Shown here: in pieces, positions 34,385 to 42,743 of the stretch | Layout: every line of letters starts with the position of its first letter | Position numbering within the stretch: the stretch's first letter is position 1 | Source of the DNA: Arcticibacter sp. | GTDB taxonomy: Bacteria; Bacteroidota; Bacteroidia; 2-12-FULL-35-15 | Length of the DNA: 64,000 nt | Assembly (NCBI GenBank): GCA_021155045.1 | Contig: JAJNQB010000002.1 | Location: forward strand, 44,434-108,433 | Direction: 5' to 3' | The notes under the pieces: model-generated | Seen by the model: the letters and a program-made list of their open reading frames with translations, nothing else | What the model was told of the DNA's origin: nothing | The model's database searches: none | Translations under genes and position numbers: made by a program

Positions 34385-36118
34385 ATGAAACGTAAAACAA
34401 ATATAAATCGCCCTCAAATAAGCTCTGATGAAATAAATCAGCGTAAAAATTTTGATTCGGTTTTAAAAACACATTTAAAAACAAGTAAACCTTTTTTTAA
34501 AAAACCTTGGTTTCTTTCGAGCATGGTGGTAGCTTCTTTAGCTATTGTTACAACTGTAATTTTGCTAAAGAACAAATCAAAAGAGAATCAGCCTTCAGTA
34601 ACAGAGCAAATTGCAGCAATAAATACAAATTCAGAACAGTTAGCCGATTTTTACAAACAAGAAGAAGCCAAGCCCTGTATTTTTCCTCCAATTGATGGAT
34701 TAGATGTAAACTATGCTGTTTATAAAATAAAAGCTGAAAAAGGAGGTAATTTTAAACATAGTACAGGTTCTCAAATTGATATTCCTAAAAATGCTTTTGT
34801 AGATGATAATGGAAATGCAATAAAAGGTGATGTGGAAATTCGTTACCGAGAATTTCATGATATGGTTGATGTTTTTGTAGCAGGAATACCAATGACTTAT
34901 GATAGTGCAGGAACTCGCTATCATTTTGAATCGGCTGGAATGTTGCAAATAGAAGGCTATCAAAATGGGAAAAAAATAAACATTGCTCCTGATAAAAAGA
35001 TTGATGTCCAATTGGCTTCTAAAGATAATAGCACTAAGTATAATTTATATGAGTTGGATACTGTAAAAAATAATTGGTCGTGTTTAGGAAAGGATAAAGT
35101 GAAAACAAATAATAGCCCTAGCAATATCTTATCTACATCTGTTTTGCCTGATTCGACAAAAGCTATATCATATAACAATACGCCAGAATATCAAAAAATT
35201 GAAACTCAAAAAAAAGAATTAAAAATAGAAAAAGAGGAAAAAATTGCCGCTTTGCCTAAACTTGTTTTAGAGGCAAAAAAGCCGCAAAAAGTAAATACAG
35301 ATAAGTTCACTTTTAATTTAGAGGTTAGTTCTAATGAGTTTCCTGAGTTGGCTGTCTATAAAGGAGTATTGTTTGAAGTTGGTGATGAAAATAAGGACTT
35401 CAACAAGTCGATGTATGCAACAACGTGGAGTGGCGCAACAATAAAAGAAGGGAATAAAAAAGGAGTAAATTATTTATTGACATTGATGAAAGGAAATAAA
35501 AAATATGATTTGATAGTTTACCCCGTTTTCGAAGGAAAAAATTATGAAACAGCTTTAAAAACATATCAAGAAAAATTTGATAAATATAATGTAGCACTTG
35601 AAAAACGTAAGGATGATGAAAAGAGAATAGAAGAGGAGTATCAACAAAAAGTAGCGCAAGCCATCGCAAAACAAAATGAAATAGAACGTTTATGGAAGGA
35701 GAAAGAAAACAATAGGTTTAAAGTTATGGATACAGAAACACAAACAAGACGAATGTTTGCTGTGAGTCGTTTTGGAGTTTATAATTGCGATAATCCAATG
35801 GCTTATCCAAAAGGTGTTGTTTGTTCTGCTAATTTGATAAACGACAAAAAAGTAAATCTATTGGTTTATGATATTTTTTTAGTGGATAAAGCAATTAATG
35901 GAATGTTTACTTTTTCAAAAAATCCAATAGCTAAATTTTCCTATAATCCAAATGCTTCAAATATCTTATGGACTGTTGAGAATGGAGTGCTTTATTACGC
36001 TATGCCCGAAGATTTTAATGCATTTAAAAAGTCAAATGGATTGGTAGATATTTCTCTGAAAAGAGTAACTCAAAAATTCGACAATGTAGAAGATATGAAA
36101 ACCTTTTTTAAGATTTAA
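34385..36118 (+). CDS. Single-pass membrane protein, candidate anti-sigma partner
   Basis: A 577-residue protein that I cannot assign to a named family. Layout: basic cytosolic N-tail (1-40), one membrane helix (about 43-61, FLSSMVVASLAIVTTVILL), then a large periplasmic part. That part starts with a beta-rich segment (GSQIDIPKNAFVDDNGNAIKGDVEIRYREF is typical) resembling the ZU5/carboxypeptidase-regulatory-like N-terminal region of other Bacteroidota surface proteins, and includes charged coiled regions (about 265-300 and 390-440). The short cytosolic tail lacks a ZAS zinc motif. Position 38 bases after an ECF sigma gene suggests it tethers or regulates that sigma. Confidence 0.7.
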   Translation: MKRKTNINRPQISSDEINQRKNFDSVLKTHLKTSKPFFKKPWFLSSMVVASLAIVTTVILLKNKSKENQPSVTEQIAAINTNSEQLADFYKQEEAKPCIFPPIDGLDVNYAVYKIKAEKGGNFKHSTGSQIDIPKNAFVDDNGNAIKGDVEIRYREFHDMVDVFVAGIPMTYDSAGTRYHFESAGMLQIEGYQNGKKINIAPDKKIDVQLASKDNSTKYNLYELDTVKNNWSCLGKDKVKTNNSPSNILSTSVLPDSTKAISYNNTPEYQKIETQKKELKIEKEEKIAALPKLVLEAKKPQKVNTDKFTFNLEVSSNEFPELAVYKGVLFEVGDENKDFNKSMYATTWSGATIKEGNKKGVNYLLTLMKGNKKYDLIVYPVFEGKNYETALKTYQEKFDKYNVALEKRKDDEKRIEEEYQQKVAQAIAKQNEIERLWKEKENNRFKVMDTETQTRRMFAVSRFGVYNCDNPMAYPKGVVCSANLINDKKVNLLVYDIFLVDKAINGMFTFSKNPIAKFSYNPNASNILWTVENGVLYYAMPEDFNAFKKSNGLVDISLKRVTQKFDNVEDMKTFFKI

Positions 36119-36139
36119 AATTTGAAAAAACCTTTTTTT

Positions 36140-36850
36140 ATGCGCAGAACATTTGTTGAGCAATTCTATTATTGTAGCTTGTTTTTGCTTTGTTTTTTAG
36201 TATTACATTTTAATTCTTCAGCACAAAAAGACTCTACTTCAAAATTTGGCACTATTAAAATCGTAAAACAAAAGGCAGTTCTTTATGTTAAGGCTACCAT
36301 GGTATTTTATAAGTATAGCCCAGAGAATACCCAAGCTAAAGTTAAAGGAATGACATACGCTGATTTAATAAGAGATATTCAAAATTCTAGACGAAACGAC
36401 AAAGCTATACTTGTGCCTCATCCAAAGGAAACAAAAGAAAAAAAAACAGCATTTGATTATACAGCTTATTTTTTAAAACATCCAGAGGTAATAAAAATTA
36501 AACTTCCTGAGGGAGCGATAACAGATACCGTTAGATTAATGGTTTATGTTACAAAGAAAGGGGAAGTAATTTTTTCAGATTTAACGCCCTCTCAAAAGTT
36601 AGGAAAGATTGTTGCTACGTTTGACTCTATATCAGAAAATTATAAAGTTGATTTGGTGCATTACGCTATAAATAATGCATTTAAAGATTTGGTTAAAAAT
36701 GTTTGGGAGCCAGCTTATATTTTACAACCGAGTAAGGAACAATTTAAAAAAACTATTGTCATTAAGCCCAAAAAGATAAAAGCAAATGCTTCAGGAGTTC
36801 TAACTGTTGTGGTTTCTAATAAACCCTTTTCTGAAGATGAATGGAAGTAA
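36140..36850 (+). CDS. Secreted protein of unknown function, possibly TonB_C-like
   Basis: A 236-residue exported protein. Hydrophobic signal region at about 9-24 and a likely cleavage after SSAQ. The body is Lys-rich, with a strand pattern VIKIKLPEGAITDTVRLMVYV followed by TKKGEVIF and a final helix and strands that loosely resembles TonB_C, without its hallmark residues. A TTG at 36122, 3 bases after the upstream stop, could be the start and would add six residues. It ends in a terminator and is probably the last gene of the sigma operon. Confidence 0.65.
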   Translation: MRRTFVEQFYYCSLFLLCFLVLHFNSSAQKDSTSKFGTIKIVKQKAVLYVKATMVFYKYSPENTQAKVKGMTYADLIRDIQNSRRNDKAILVPHPKETKEKKTAFDYTAYFLKHPEVIKIKLPEGAITDTVRLMVYVTKKGEVIFSDLTPSQKLGKIVATFDSISENYKVDLVHYAINNAFKDLVKNVWEPAYILQPSKEQFKKTIVIKPKKIKANASGVLTVVVSNKPFSEDEWK

Positions 36851-36882
36851 AAAGGCAATGCTTAATGCAATTGCCTTTTTTA
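36850..36882. terminator. Bidirectional terminator between convergent genes
   Basis: Arms AAAAGGCAAT (36850-36859) and ATTGCCTTTT (36870-36879), with T runs on both strands. It serves the plus-strand gene ending at 36850 and, read the other way, the minus-strand gene ending at 36913. Confidence 0.8.
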
Positions 36883-36912
36883 CTTTACCACTAACCACAT
36901 GAAAAACGATTC

Positions 36913-37374
36913 TTACTTCTTGCCTTTATTTTTTTTGCGAAAAATCAACCAACCAATAATTAATAAAACGGGAACAATAAATACCCACATAGGGTAAGCT
37001 GTTATTTTGTTAGAGTAGCTAAACTCTTCCGTATAAATATTTAGCGAATTGTTATCTGAAAAAGATTGATTAAAAGAAGCAATGCCATCTACAAAAACAA
37101 GCTCTTTGTCATCACCATTAATAATAAAATGAATTTTATTTTCATTAATAAGTAGGCGTGTGTGTTGGGGGTTGTTAAATTTAATTTTAACGGGAGTTTC
37201 TGTAAATGTGAATATCACAGATGGCAATTGAACTTCTATATCATTATTTGTAATTCTATCAATTACAATTGAATTATCAATATCATCTAATTGTTCATCT
37301 ATATTTTTTGCTGTAGAGTAATTAGCAGCAAAAACATTAGAGATTAATATTATTATGAGTAGTGTTTTTTTCAT
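36913..37374 (-). CDS. Small exported protein with C-terminal membrane anchor
   Basis: A 153-residue protein of unknown function. Signal peptide about 1-22 (ending STAK), an acidic beta-rich middle, a C-terminal membrane helix (about 128-146, PMWVFIVPVLLIIGWLIF) and a basic tail RKKNKGKK, so it is anchored with the middle outside the cytoplasm. The TATATTTG element 8 bases before the ATG implies a leader of only a few bases. Confidence 0.7.
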   Translation of the reverse strand: MKKTLLIIILISNVFAANYSTAKNIDEQLDDIDNSIVIDRITNNDIEVQLPSVIFTFTETPVKIKFNNPQHTRLLINENKIHFIINGDDKELVFVDGIASFNQSFSDNNSLNIYTEEFSYSNKITAYPMWVFIVPVLLIIGWLIFRKKNKGKK

Positions 37375-37382
37375 TTTCGGTG

Positions 37383-37390
37383 CAAATATA
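37383..37390 (-). promoter_or_regulatory. -7 promoter element of the 153-residue protein gene
   Basis: TATATTTG followed by CACC on the minus strand, a perfect match to TAnnTTTG and identical to the L31 element, ending 8 bases before the start codon. Confidence 0.5.
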
Positions 37391-37471
37391 GAATATTTTA
37401 AAAAGTAATCGTTAAACTTTTAGATAAACAGTATAAAATGCCAGTCAAAAAAATAAGTAAATCATATTATA

Positions 37472-37507
37472 CAAAAAAAGCAACATCTTTTTTGGAGTGT
37501 TGCTTTT
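37472..37507 (-). terminator. Rho-independent terminator after the 46-codon gene
   Basis: Arms AAAAGCAACA (37476-37485) and TGTTGCTTTT (37498-37507), with a T run beyond on the minus strand. It would end a clpB plus small-gene transcript. Confidence 0.75.
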
Positions 37508-37532
37508 GGGTTTAGGGATGTTGCTTTGTTTT

Positions 37533-37673
37533 TTAATCAATAATTTTGGCAGCAGGGTATCTTTCCATCCACGATTTAGCAGCTTGCATGCTCCTTACCG
37601 TAATAACGGTTCTATTATCAATTTGAACTTTAAATTTAGGTCTATTATCGATTATTTCTTTTTTTGTTTTCAT
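37533..37673 (-). CDS. 46-residue basic protein downstream of clpB
   Basis: A short gene with start ATG at 37673 and stop TAA at 37533. The product begins MKTKKEIIDNRPKFKVQIDN and ends SWMERYPAAKIID; it is basic and looks like a folded strand-strand-helix unit rather than noise. It lies 94 bases after the clpB stop and 26 bases before a terminator on the same strand, so it probably ends the clpB transcript or has its own promoter. No known family recognised. Confidence 0.55.
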   Translation of the reverse strand: MKTKKEIIDNRPKFKVQIDNRTVITVRSMQAAKSWMERYPAAKIID

Positions 37674-37767
37674 ACTATGAAGGATTTAATTATTCATTTT
37701 TGTTTGATTGTATAACACAATTACCAGTCCAATTGTTGTTTGCTTAACATATTTTAACATCGTGTTC

Positions 37768-40404
37768 TTATTTAGCCTTTTCTTTCTTGCTTTTTTTGCT
37801 GTCAGATTCAATAGCGTTTCTAAAAACAAAGTCATTGTTAAACAAATCCAACACAATTTTGGCATCTTTTTGAATTTTCCCTGCTAAAATTTGTTTTGAT
37901 AATTCATTTAATACACGTTTTTGTATTACTCGTTTTACTGGTCTAGCACCAAATTGAGGGTCGAAACCAAGCTGAGCAAGCCAATCTATTGCTTCTTGAG
38001 TAGCAGAGAGATGAATATCGTTTTCTTTTAGCATTTTAGCTATTCCATTAAATTGTAACTCCACAATTCTGTGAACATTTTCACGTGTTAATGGTGTAAA
38101 CATTATTGTTTCATCAATACGATTCAAGAATTCAGGACGTATAGATTTTTTCAAAAGTTCAAAAACTTCAATTTTAGTTTTTGCCATTATTTCATCATGA
38201 TTTTGTTCAGTCATTTTTTCAAAATTTTCTTGAATTAAATGAGAGCCCATGTTTGAAGTCATGATAATTATTGTATTTTTAAAATTAACTACTCGACCTT
38301 TGTTATCTGTTAGTCTTCCATCATCTAATACTTGAAGTAAAATGTTAAAGACATCGGGATGTGCTTTTTCAATTTCATCAAGCAAAACTACGCTATAAGG
38401 TTTTCTTCGAACAGCTTCAGTTAATTGCCCTCCTTCATCGTAACCAACATATCCTGGAGGTGCACCGACTAATCTGCTAACGGCATGACGTTCTTGATAT
38501 TCACTCATGTCAATGCGTGTCATACTGTTTTCATTGTTGAATAAAAATTCGGCTAAAGCTTTTGCCAATTCTGTTTTGCCAACTCCAGTTGTTCCTAAGA
38601 AAATGAAAGAACCAATTGGACGTTTTGTATCTTGCAATCCTGCTCTGCTTCTACGAACCGCATCACTTATTGCTTCAATTGCTTCTTGTTGCCCTACAAC
38701 TCGTTTGTGGAGTTCGTCTTCCAAGTGCAATAATTTTTCTCTTTCGCTTTGCAACATTCTTGAAACAGGAATACCTGTCCATCCGGCTACAACACCAGCA
38801 ATATCTTCACTATCTACTTCTTCTTTTATCATTTGAGAACCATTTTGCTGCATTTCTGCTAATTTTCCTTCAAATGCTTTTAGTTGTGTTTCTGCTTCTT
38901 TAATTTTTCCATAACGTATTTCGGCTACTTTTCCGTAGTCTCCGTTACGTTCTGCTTGTTCTGCTTCAAACTTTAAATTTTCAATTTGTTCTTTTACTTT
39001 TTGAATTCCTTCTACCACTTCTTTTTCGCTTTGCCATTTTGCTTTTAAGGAGGTTCTTTGGTCTGAAAATTCAGCTATTTCTTTATTTAACTCTTCCAAC
39101 TTTTTTGTATCATTCTCACGTTTTATAGCTTCGCGTTCAATTTCTAATTGACGAATTTTTCGTTCCACTTCATCCAATTCTATTGGCATAGAGTTTATTT
39201 GCATACGTAATTTTGATGCTGCTTCATCCATTAAATCAATAGCTTTATCGGGTAAAAACCTATCGTTTATATAGCGTTGTGATAGCTCTACAGCAGAAAT
39301 GATTGCTTCATCTTTTATTCGAACTTTATGATGTGTTTCATATTTTTCTTTGATACCTCTCAAAATAGAAATAGCATCTTCTGCAGAAGGTTCATCAACC
39401 ATTACTTTTTGAAATCTTCTTTCGAGTGCTTTATCTTTTTCAAAATATTTTTGAAACTCATTTAATGTAGTAGCACCAATTGCTCTTAATTCACCTCTTG
39501 CTAAAGCAGGCTTTAAAATATTAGCAGCATCCATTGCGCCTTCGCCACCTCCAGCACCCACAAGTGTGTGTATTTCGTCAATAAATAAAATAATTTCACC
39601 TTCAGCAGATATAACTTCTTTTACAACTGATTTTAATCGTTCTTCAAATTCGCCTTTATATTTTGCTCCGGCTATTAATGCGCCCATATCTAAAGAAAAA
39701 ATTTGTTTCGTCTTTAAATTTTCAGGGACATCACCATTGATTATTCTGTGGGCTAATCCTTCGGCTATGGCTGTTTTACCAACACCTGGTTCACCAACAA
39801 GAATTGGATTGTTTTTAGTTCTGCGCGAAAGTATTTGCAGTACTCTTCTGATTTCTTCATCACGACCAATTACAGGATCAAGTTTCCCTTTTTTTGCTTG
39901 TTCATTTAAATTAATAGCATATTTATTTAAAGAGTTGTATGTATCTTCAGCAGTTTGGCTAGTAACTTTACTTCCTTTGCGTAACTCCGCTATCGCAACT
40001 TTTAAATCTTTTTCAGTAATCCCATTGTCTTTCATCAATTGCGAAATAGTATCTTTTGTTGAAAGAATAGCAAGTAATAAATGTTCTATTGAAACATATT
40101 CGTCACCAAATTCTTTTAAATAAGTTGAAGCTTTTGCAATAGCTTGGTTTGCTGTATTAGAAAGATAAGGTTGTCCTCCCGAAACTTTAGGATAACTTTC
40201 AATTATTTTATCTAATGTTTTAGCAAATAATTGAATATTGATATTTAATTTTTTTAAGATAAAAGGGCTTACATTTTCATCTACTTCTAAAACTCCTTTT
40301 AGAATATGTCCATTTTCTATAGCTTGTTGTCCATTAACAGTTGCAAGTTGAACAGCCTGTTGAACTGCTTCTTGCGATTTGATTGTGAAATTATTTAGGT
40401 TCAT
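37768..40404 (-). CDS. clpB: ATP-dependent disaggregase ClpB
   Basis: Hexameric AAA+ chaperone that rescues aggregated proteins with DnaK. Its 878 residues are the usual ClpB length. Clp N-domain about 1-145, first AAA with Walker A GEPGVGKT (about 203-210) and FIDEIHTLVGAG, the long middle coiled coil (about 410-525) that sets ClpB apart from ClpA and ClpC, and the second AAA with GTTGVGKT (about 604-611), then LLDEIEKAHPDVFN. Divergent from the TPR-SpoIIE array across 194 bases. No CIRCE or sigma-32-like site recognised. Confidence 0.97.
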   Translation of the reverse strand: MNLNNFTIKSQEAVQQAVQLATVNGQQAIENGHILKGVLEVDENVSPFILKKLNINIQLFAKTLDKIIESYPKVSGGQPYLSNTANQAIAKASTYLKEFGDEYVSIEHLLLAILSTKDTISQLMKDNGITEKDLKVAIAELRKGSKVTSQTAEDTYNSLNKYAINLNEQAKKGKLDPVIGRDEEIRRVLQILSRRTKNNPILVGEPGVGKTAIAEGLAHRIINGDVPENLKTKQIFSLDMGALIAGAKYKGEFEERLKSVVKEVISAEGEIILFIDEIHTLVGAGGGEGAMDAANILKPALARGELRAIGATTLNEFQKYFEKDKALERRFQKVMVDEPSAEDAISILRGIKEKYETHHKVRIKDEAIISAVELSQRYINDRFLPDKAIDLMDEAASKLRMQINSMPIELDEVERKIRQLEIEREAIKRENDTKKLEELNKEIAEFSDQRTSLKAKWQSEKEVVEGIQKVKEQIENLKFEAEQAERNGDYGKVAEIRYGKIKEAETQLKAFEGKLAEMQQNGSQMIKEEVDSEDIAGVVAGWTGIPVSRMLQSEREKLLHLEDELHKRVVGQQEAIEAISDAVRRSRAGLQDTKRPIGSFIFLGTTGVGKTELAKALAEFLFNNENSMTRIDMSEYQERHAVSRLVGAPPGYVGYDEGGQLTEAVRRKPYSVVLLDEIEKAHPDVFNILLQVLDDGRLTDNKGRVVNFKNTIIIMTSNMGSHLIQENFEKMTEQNHDEIMAKTKIEVFELLKKSIRPEFLNRIDETIMFTPLTRENVHRIVELQFNGIAKMLKENDIHLSATQEAIDWLAQLGFDPQFGARPVKRVIQKRVLNELSKQILAGKIQKDAKIVLDLFNNDFVFRNAIESDSKKSKKEKAK

Positions 40405-40598
40405 AGTTGATTGTTTACAAAGGTTATGTTAGGCAAATGTCAAACAATGTTCCATAGTAAAAAATGATTTTAATTAGGACTAATTGTCTTCTATTTATTA
40501 ATTATATTGACTTTTTGGCTCTTTTTATAACTTCTTTCTGACTATTTTGCACACGTTGTTTTTATTAATAACTTGCATTGTAATTTTTAAATAGGTTT

Positions 40599-42737
40599 AT
40601 GCAGTACAGAATAATCTTTATTCTTATTTTATCGATTCTATTTACGCTTGGTTATTCTCAAAATCAAAAAATAGTAGATAGTCTGGTTATAGTTATTGAG
40701 CAAAAACCTCATGATACTATTCTTGTAAATTCATACAACCAACTGGCTTCAGAGTATAAATATAATGATCCTCCAAAAGGCGAGAATTATGCAATTACAG
40801 CTTTAAAATTAGCTCAAAGTATAGGTTATAAAAAAGGGCAAGCCAATTCATATCATTTACTTGGAATGATTTCGTATCAATCAAACCATGAAAAAGCGTT
40901 AGAATATTATATGCTTTCTCTGAAATTGAATGAATCTTTAGGAGACAAAAAAGCTATGTCGACATCCTACAATAATATAGGCTTACTTTATTATCATGAA
41001 GGTAATTATCAAAAAGCACTTAAATATTATTTGATTTCATTAGAAATAGACGAATCTCTTAACGAACAAAAGGGAATGGCAACATCCTATAATAACGTAG
41101 GTTTAATTTATTGGGCTCAGAATAATTTAGATAAAGCACAGGATTATTTTCAAAAAGCTGTTTTAATTTATTCCGAATTAAAAGATAAAAAAGGCTTAGG
41201 TGGTGTTTATAGTAATATTGGGGGGGTAGCATATTATAAAGGAAAACCAGATGTTGCAATTTTATATTTTCAAAAATCGTATGATTATTACAAAGAAATA
41301 AATTACAAAACAGGATCAGCAACTTCCTTAACTAATATTTCTGAAATTTTAACAGAGCAAAAAAAATACAGTGAAGCATTAAAATATGCATTGGAATCTA
41401 TTGAAATTCATAAGCAATTAGGAAATAAATCGGATATGACTTATGGATATTTGGTCGTTGCTAAAAACTATTCCGACCAAAAACAGTTTAAGAATGCAGT
41501 AGAAATACTTAATGAGGTTATTAACCTTTCAAAAGATATAAATGCTCAAAAACAATTGAGCCAAGCTTATTTGATGATGGCTCAAAATTATAGTAATATG
41601 GGTGATTATAAGGAAGCGTACTCTTTCCATCAATTATATTCTGGTGTTAAAGATTCAATTTTTACAAAAGAAAGTAGCGCTCAAATTGCTGAAATGAATA
41701 CGAAATACGATAGTGACAAAAAAAATAAAGAAATAGAATTATTAAAAAAAGAAAGTGAAATTCAACAACTAAACCAAGAAGCAGATAAAAGCAAGAATGC
41801 GATGGTTCGGAACTCTTTAATTGTTGGTTGTCTGTTTATTTTAATACTTGCCGTTGTTTTATATAATCGGAATCAAGTAAAGCAAAAGGCAAATATAGCA
41901 TTGGCTGATAAAAATAAAAATATTGAAGAACAAAAAACTCAAATTGAGGCTCAACATAATCAATTAGAACACAAAAATAAAGAAATTACAGATAGCATTA
42001 AATATGCTAAACACTTGCAATTGGCAATTTTGCCTCCTGATAATCAGGTGAAAAAATTATTGCCTGATAGTTTTGTTTTATACAAACCGAAAGACATTGT
42101 TAGCGGTGATTTTTACTGGGTGGAAGAGCACAATAATTCTGTTTTAGTGGCTGCTGCAGATTGTACTGGACACGGTGTTCCAGGTGCGTTTATGAGTATA
42201 GTAGGAAACAATTTATTACAACAAGCTGTTGCAGTATATGGTTTAACTATTCCTGCATTAATTTTAGATAATGTAAACAAGAATATTTCAAGAATGCTTC
42301 ATCAGTCAGAAGAAGTATCAAATGTGAAAGACGGGATGGATGTAGCTTTGTTAAGTATTGAAAAAAAATCAAACAAACTACAATTTGCTGGTGCCTATAA
42401 TCCTCTTTGGATATTACGAGATGGAGCAATTAAAGAGTATGTGGCAGATAAACACCCTGTTGGGGCTTTTATTGGTGAGGAATTAAAACAATTTAAAAAT
42501 CATGAAATAGAAATTCAAAAAGGGGATATTTTATACATTTTTACGGATGGTTATGCTGACCAATTTGGAGGTCCTAAAGGAAAAAAATATAAATACAAGC
42601 AGTTGCAGGAAAGGTTGTTATCGATGAATAATTTATCGATGGATGAACAAAAAAATAAATTGGATGCAGAAATTGAAAATTGGAAAGGAGATTTGGATCA
42701 GATTGATGATATTTTAATAATTGGAATAAAAATATAA
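40599..42737 (+). CDS. TPR sensor - membrane helix - SpoIIE phosphatase (array member 1)
   Basis: A 712-residue protein. Signal peptide (1-20, TLGYSQ), about nine tetratricopeptide repeats in the periplasm (to about 345; for example GNYQKALKYYLISLEIDESL), a coiled coil, a membrane helix (about 404-422), a second coiled coil, then a SpoIIE/PP2C serine phosphatase. Catalytic landmarks are SGDFYW, DCTGHGVPGAF (about 520) and TDGYADQFGG (about 648). It should sense an envelope signal through the TPRs and dephosphorylate a cytosolic partner. The next paralogue starts 6 bases after its stop. Confidence 0.9.
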   Translation: MQYRIIFILILSILFTLGYSQNQKIVDSLVIVIEQKPHDTILVNSYNQLASEYKYNDPPKGENYAITALKLAQSIGYKKGQANSYHLLGMISYQSNHEKALEYYMLSLKLNESLGDKKAMSTSYNNIGLLYYHEGNYQKALKYYLISLEIDESLNEQKGMATSYNNVGLIYWAQNNLDKAQDYFQKAVLIYSELKDKKGLGGVYSNIGGVAYYKGKPDVAILYFQKSYDYYKEINYKTGSATSLTNISEILTEQKKYSEALKYALESIEIHKQLGNKSDMTYGYLVVAKNYSDQKQFKNAVEILNEVINLSKDINAQKQLSQAYLMMAQNYSNMGDYKEAYSFHQLYSGVKDSIFTKESSAQIAEMNTKYDSDKKNKEIELLKKESEIQQLNQEADKSKNAMVRNSLIVGCLFILILAVVLYNRNQVKQKANIALADKNKNIEEQKTQIEAQHNQLEHKNKEITDSIKYAKHLQLAILPPDNQVKKLLPDSFVLYKPKDIVSGDFYWVEEHNNSVLVAAADCTGHGVPGAFMSIVGNNLLQQAVAVYGLTIPALILDNVNKNISRMLHQSEEVSNVKDGMDVALLSIEKKSNKLQFAGAYNPLWILRDGAIKEYVADKHPVGAFIGEELKQFKNHEIEIQKGDILYIFTDGYADQFGGPKGKKYKYKQLQERLLSMNNLSMDEQKNKLDAEIENWKGDLDQIDDILIIGIKI

Positions 42738-42743
42738 ATTTTG

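Noticed and set aside
37497..37715. A 72-codon plus-strand frame
   Set aside because: It runs antisense through the 46-codon gene and starts inside the terminator arm.
38507..40123. Plus-strand frames of 95-185 codons opposite clpB
   Set aside because: Antisense shadows of the highly conserved AAA+ domains; no independent evidence.
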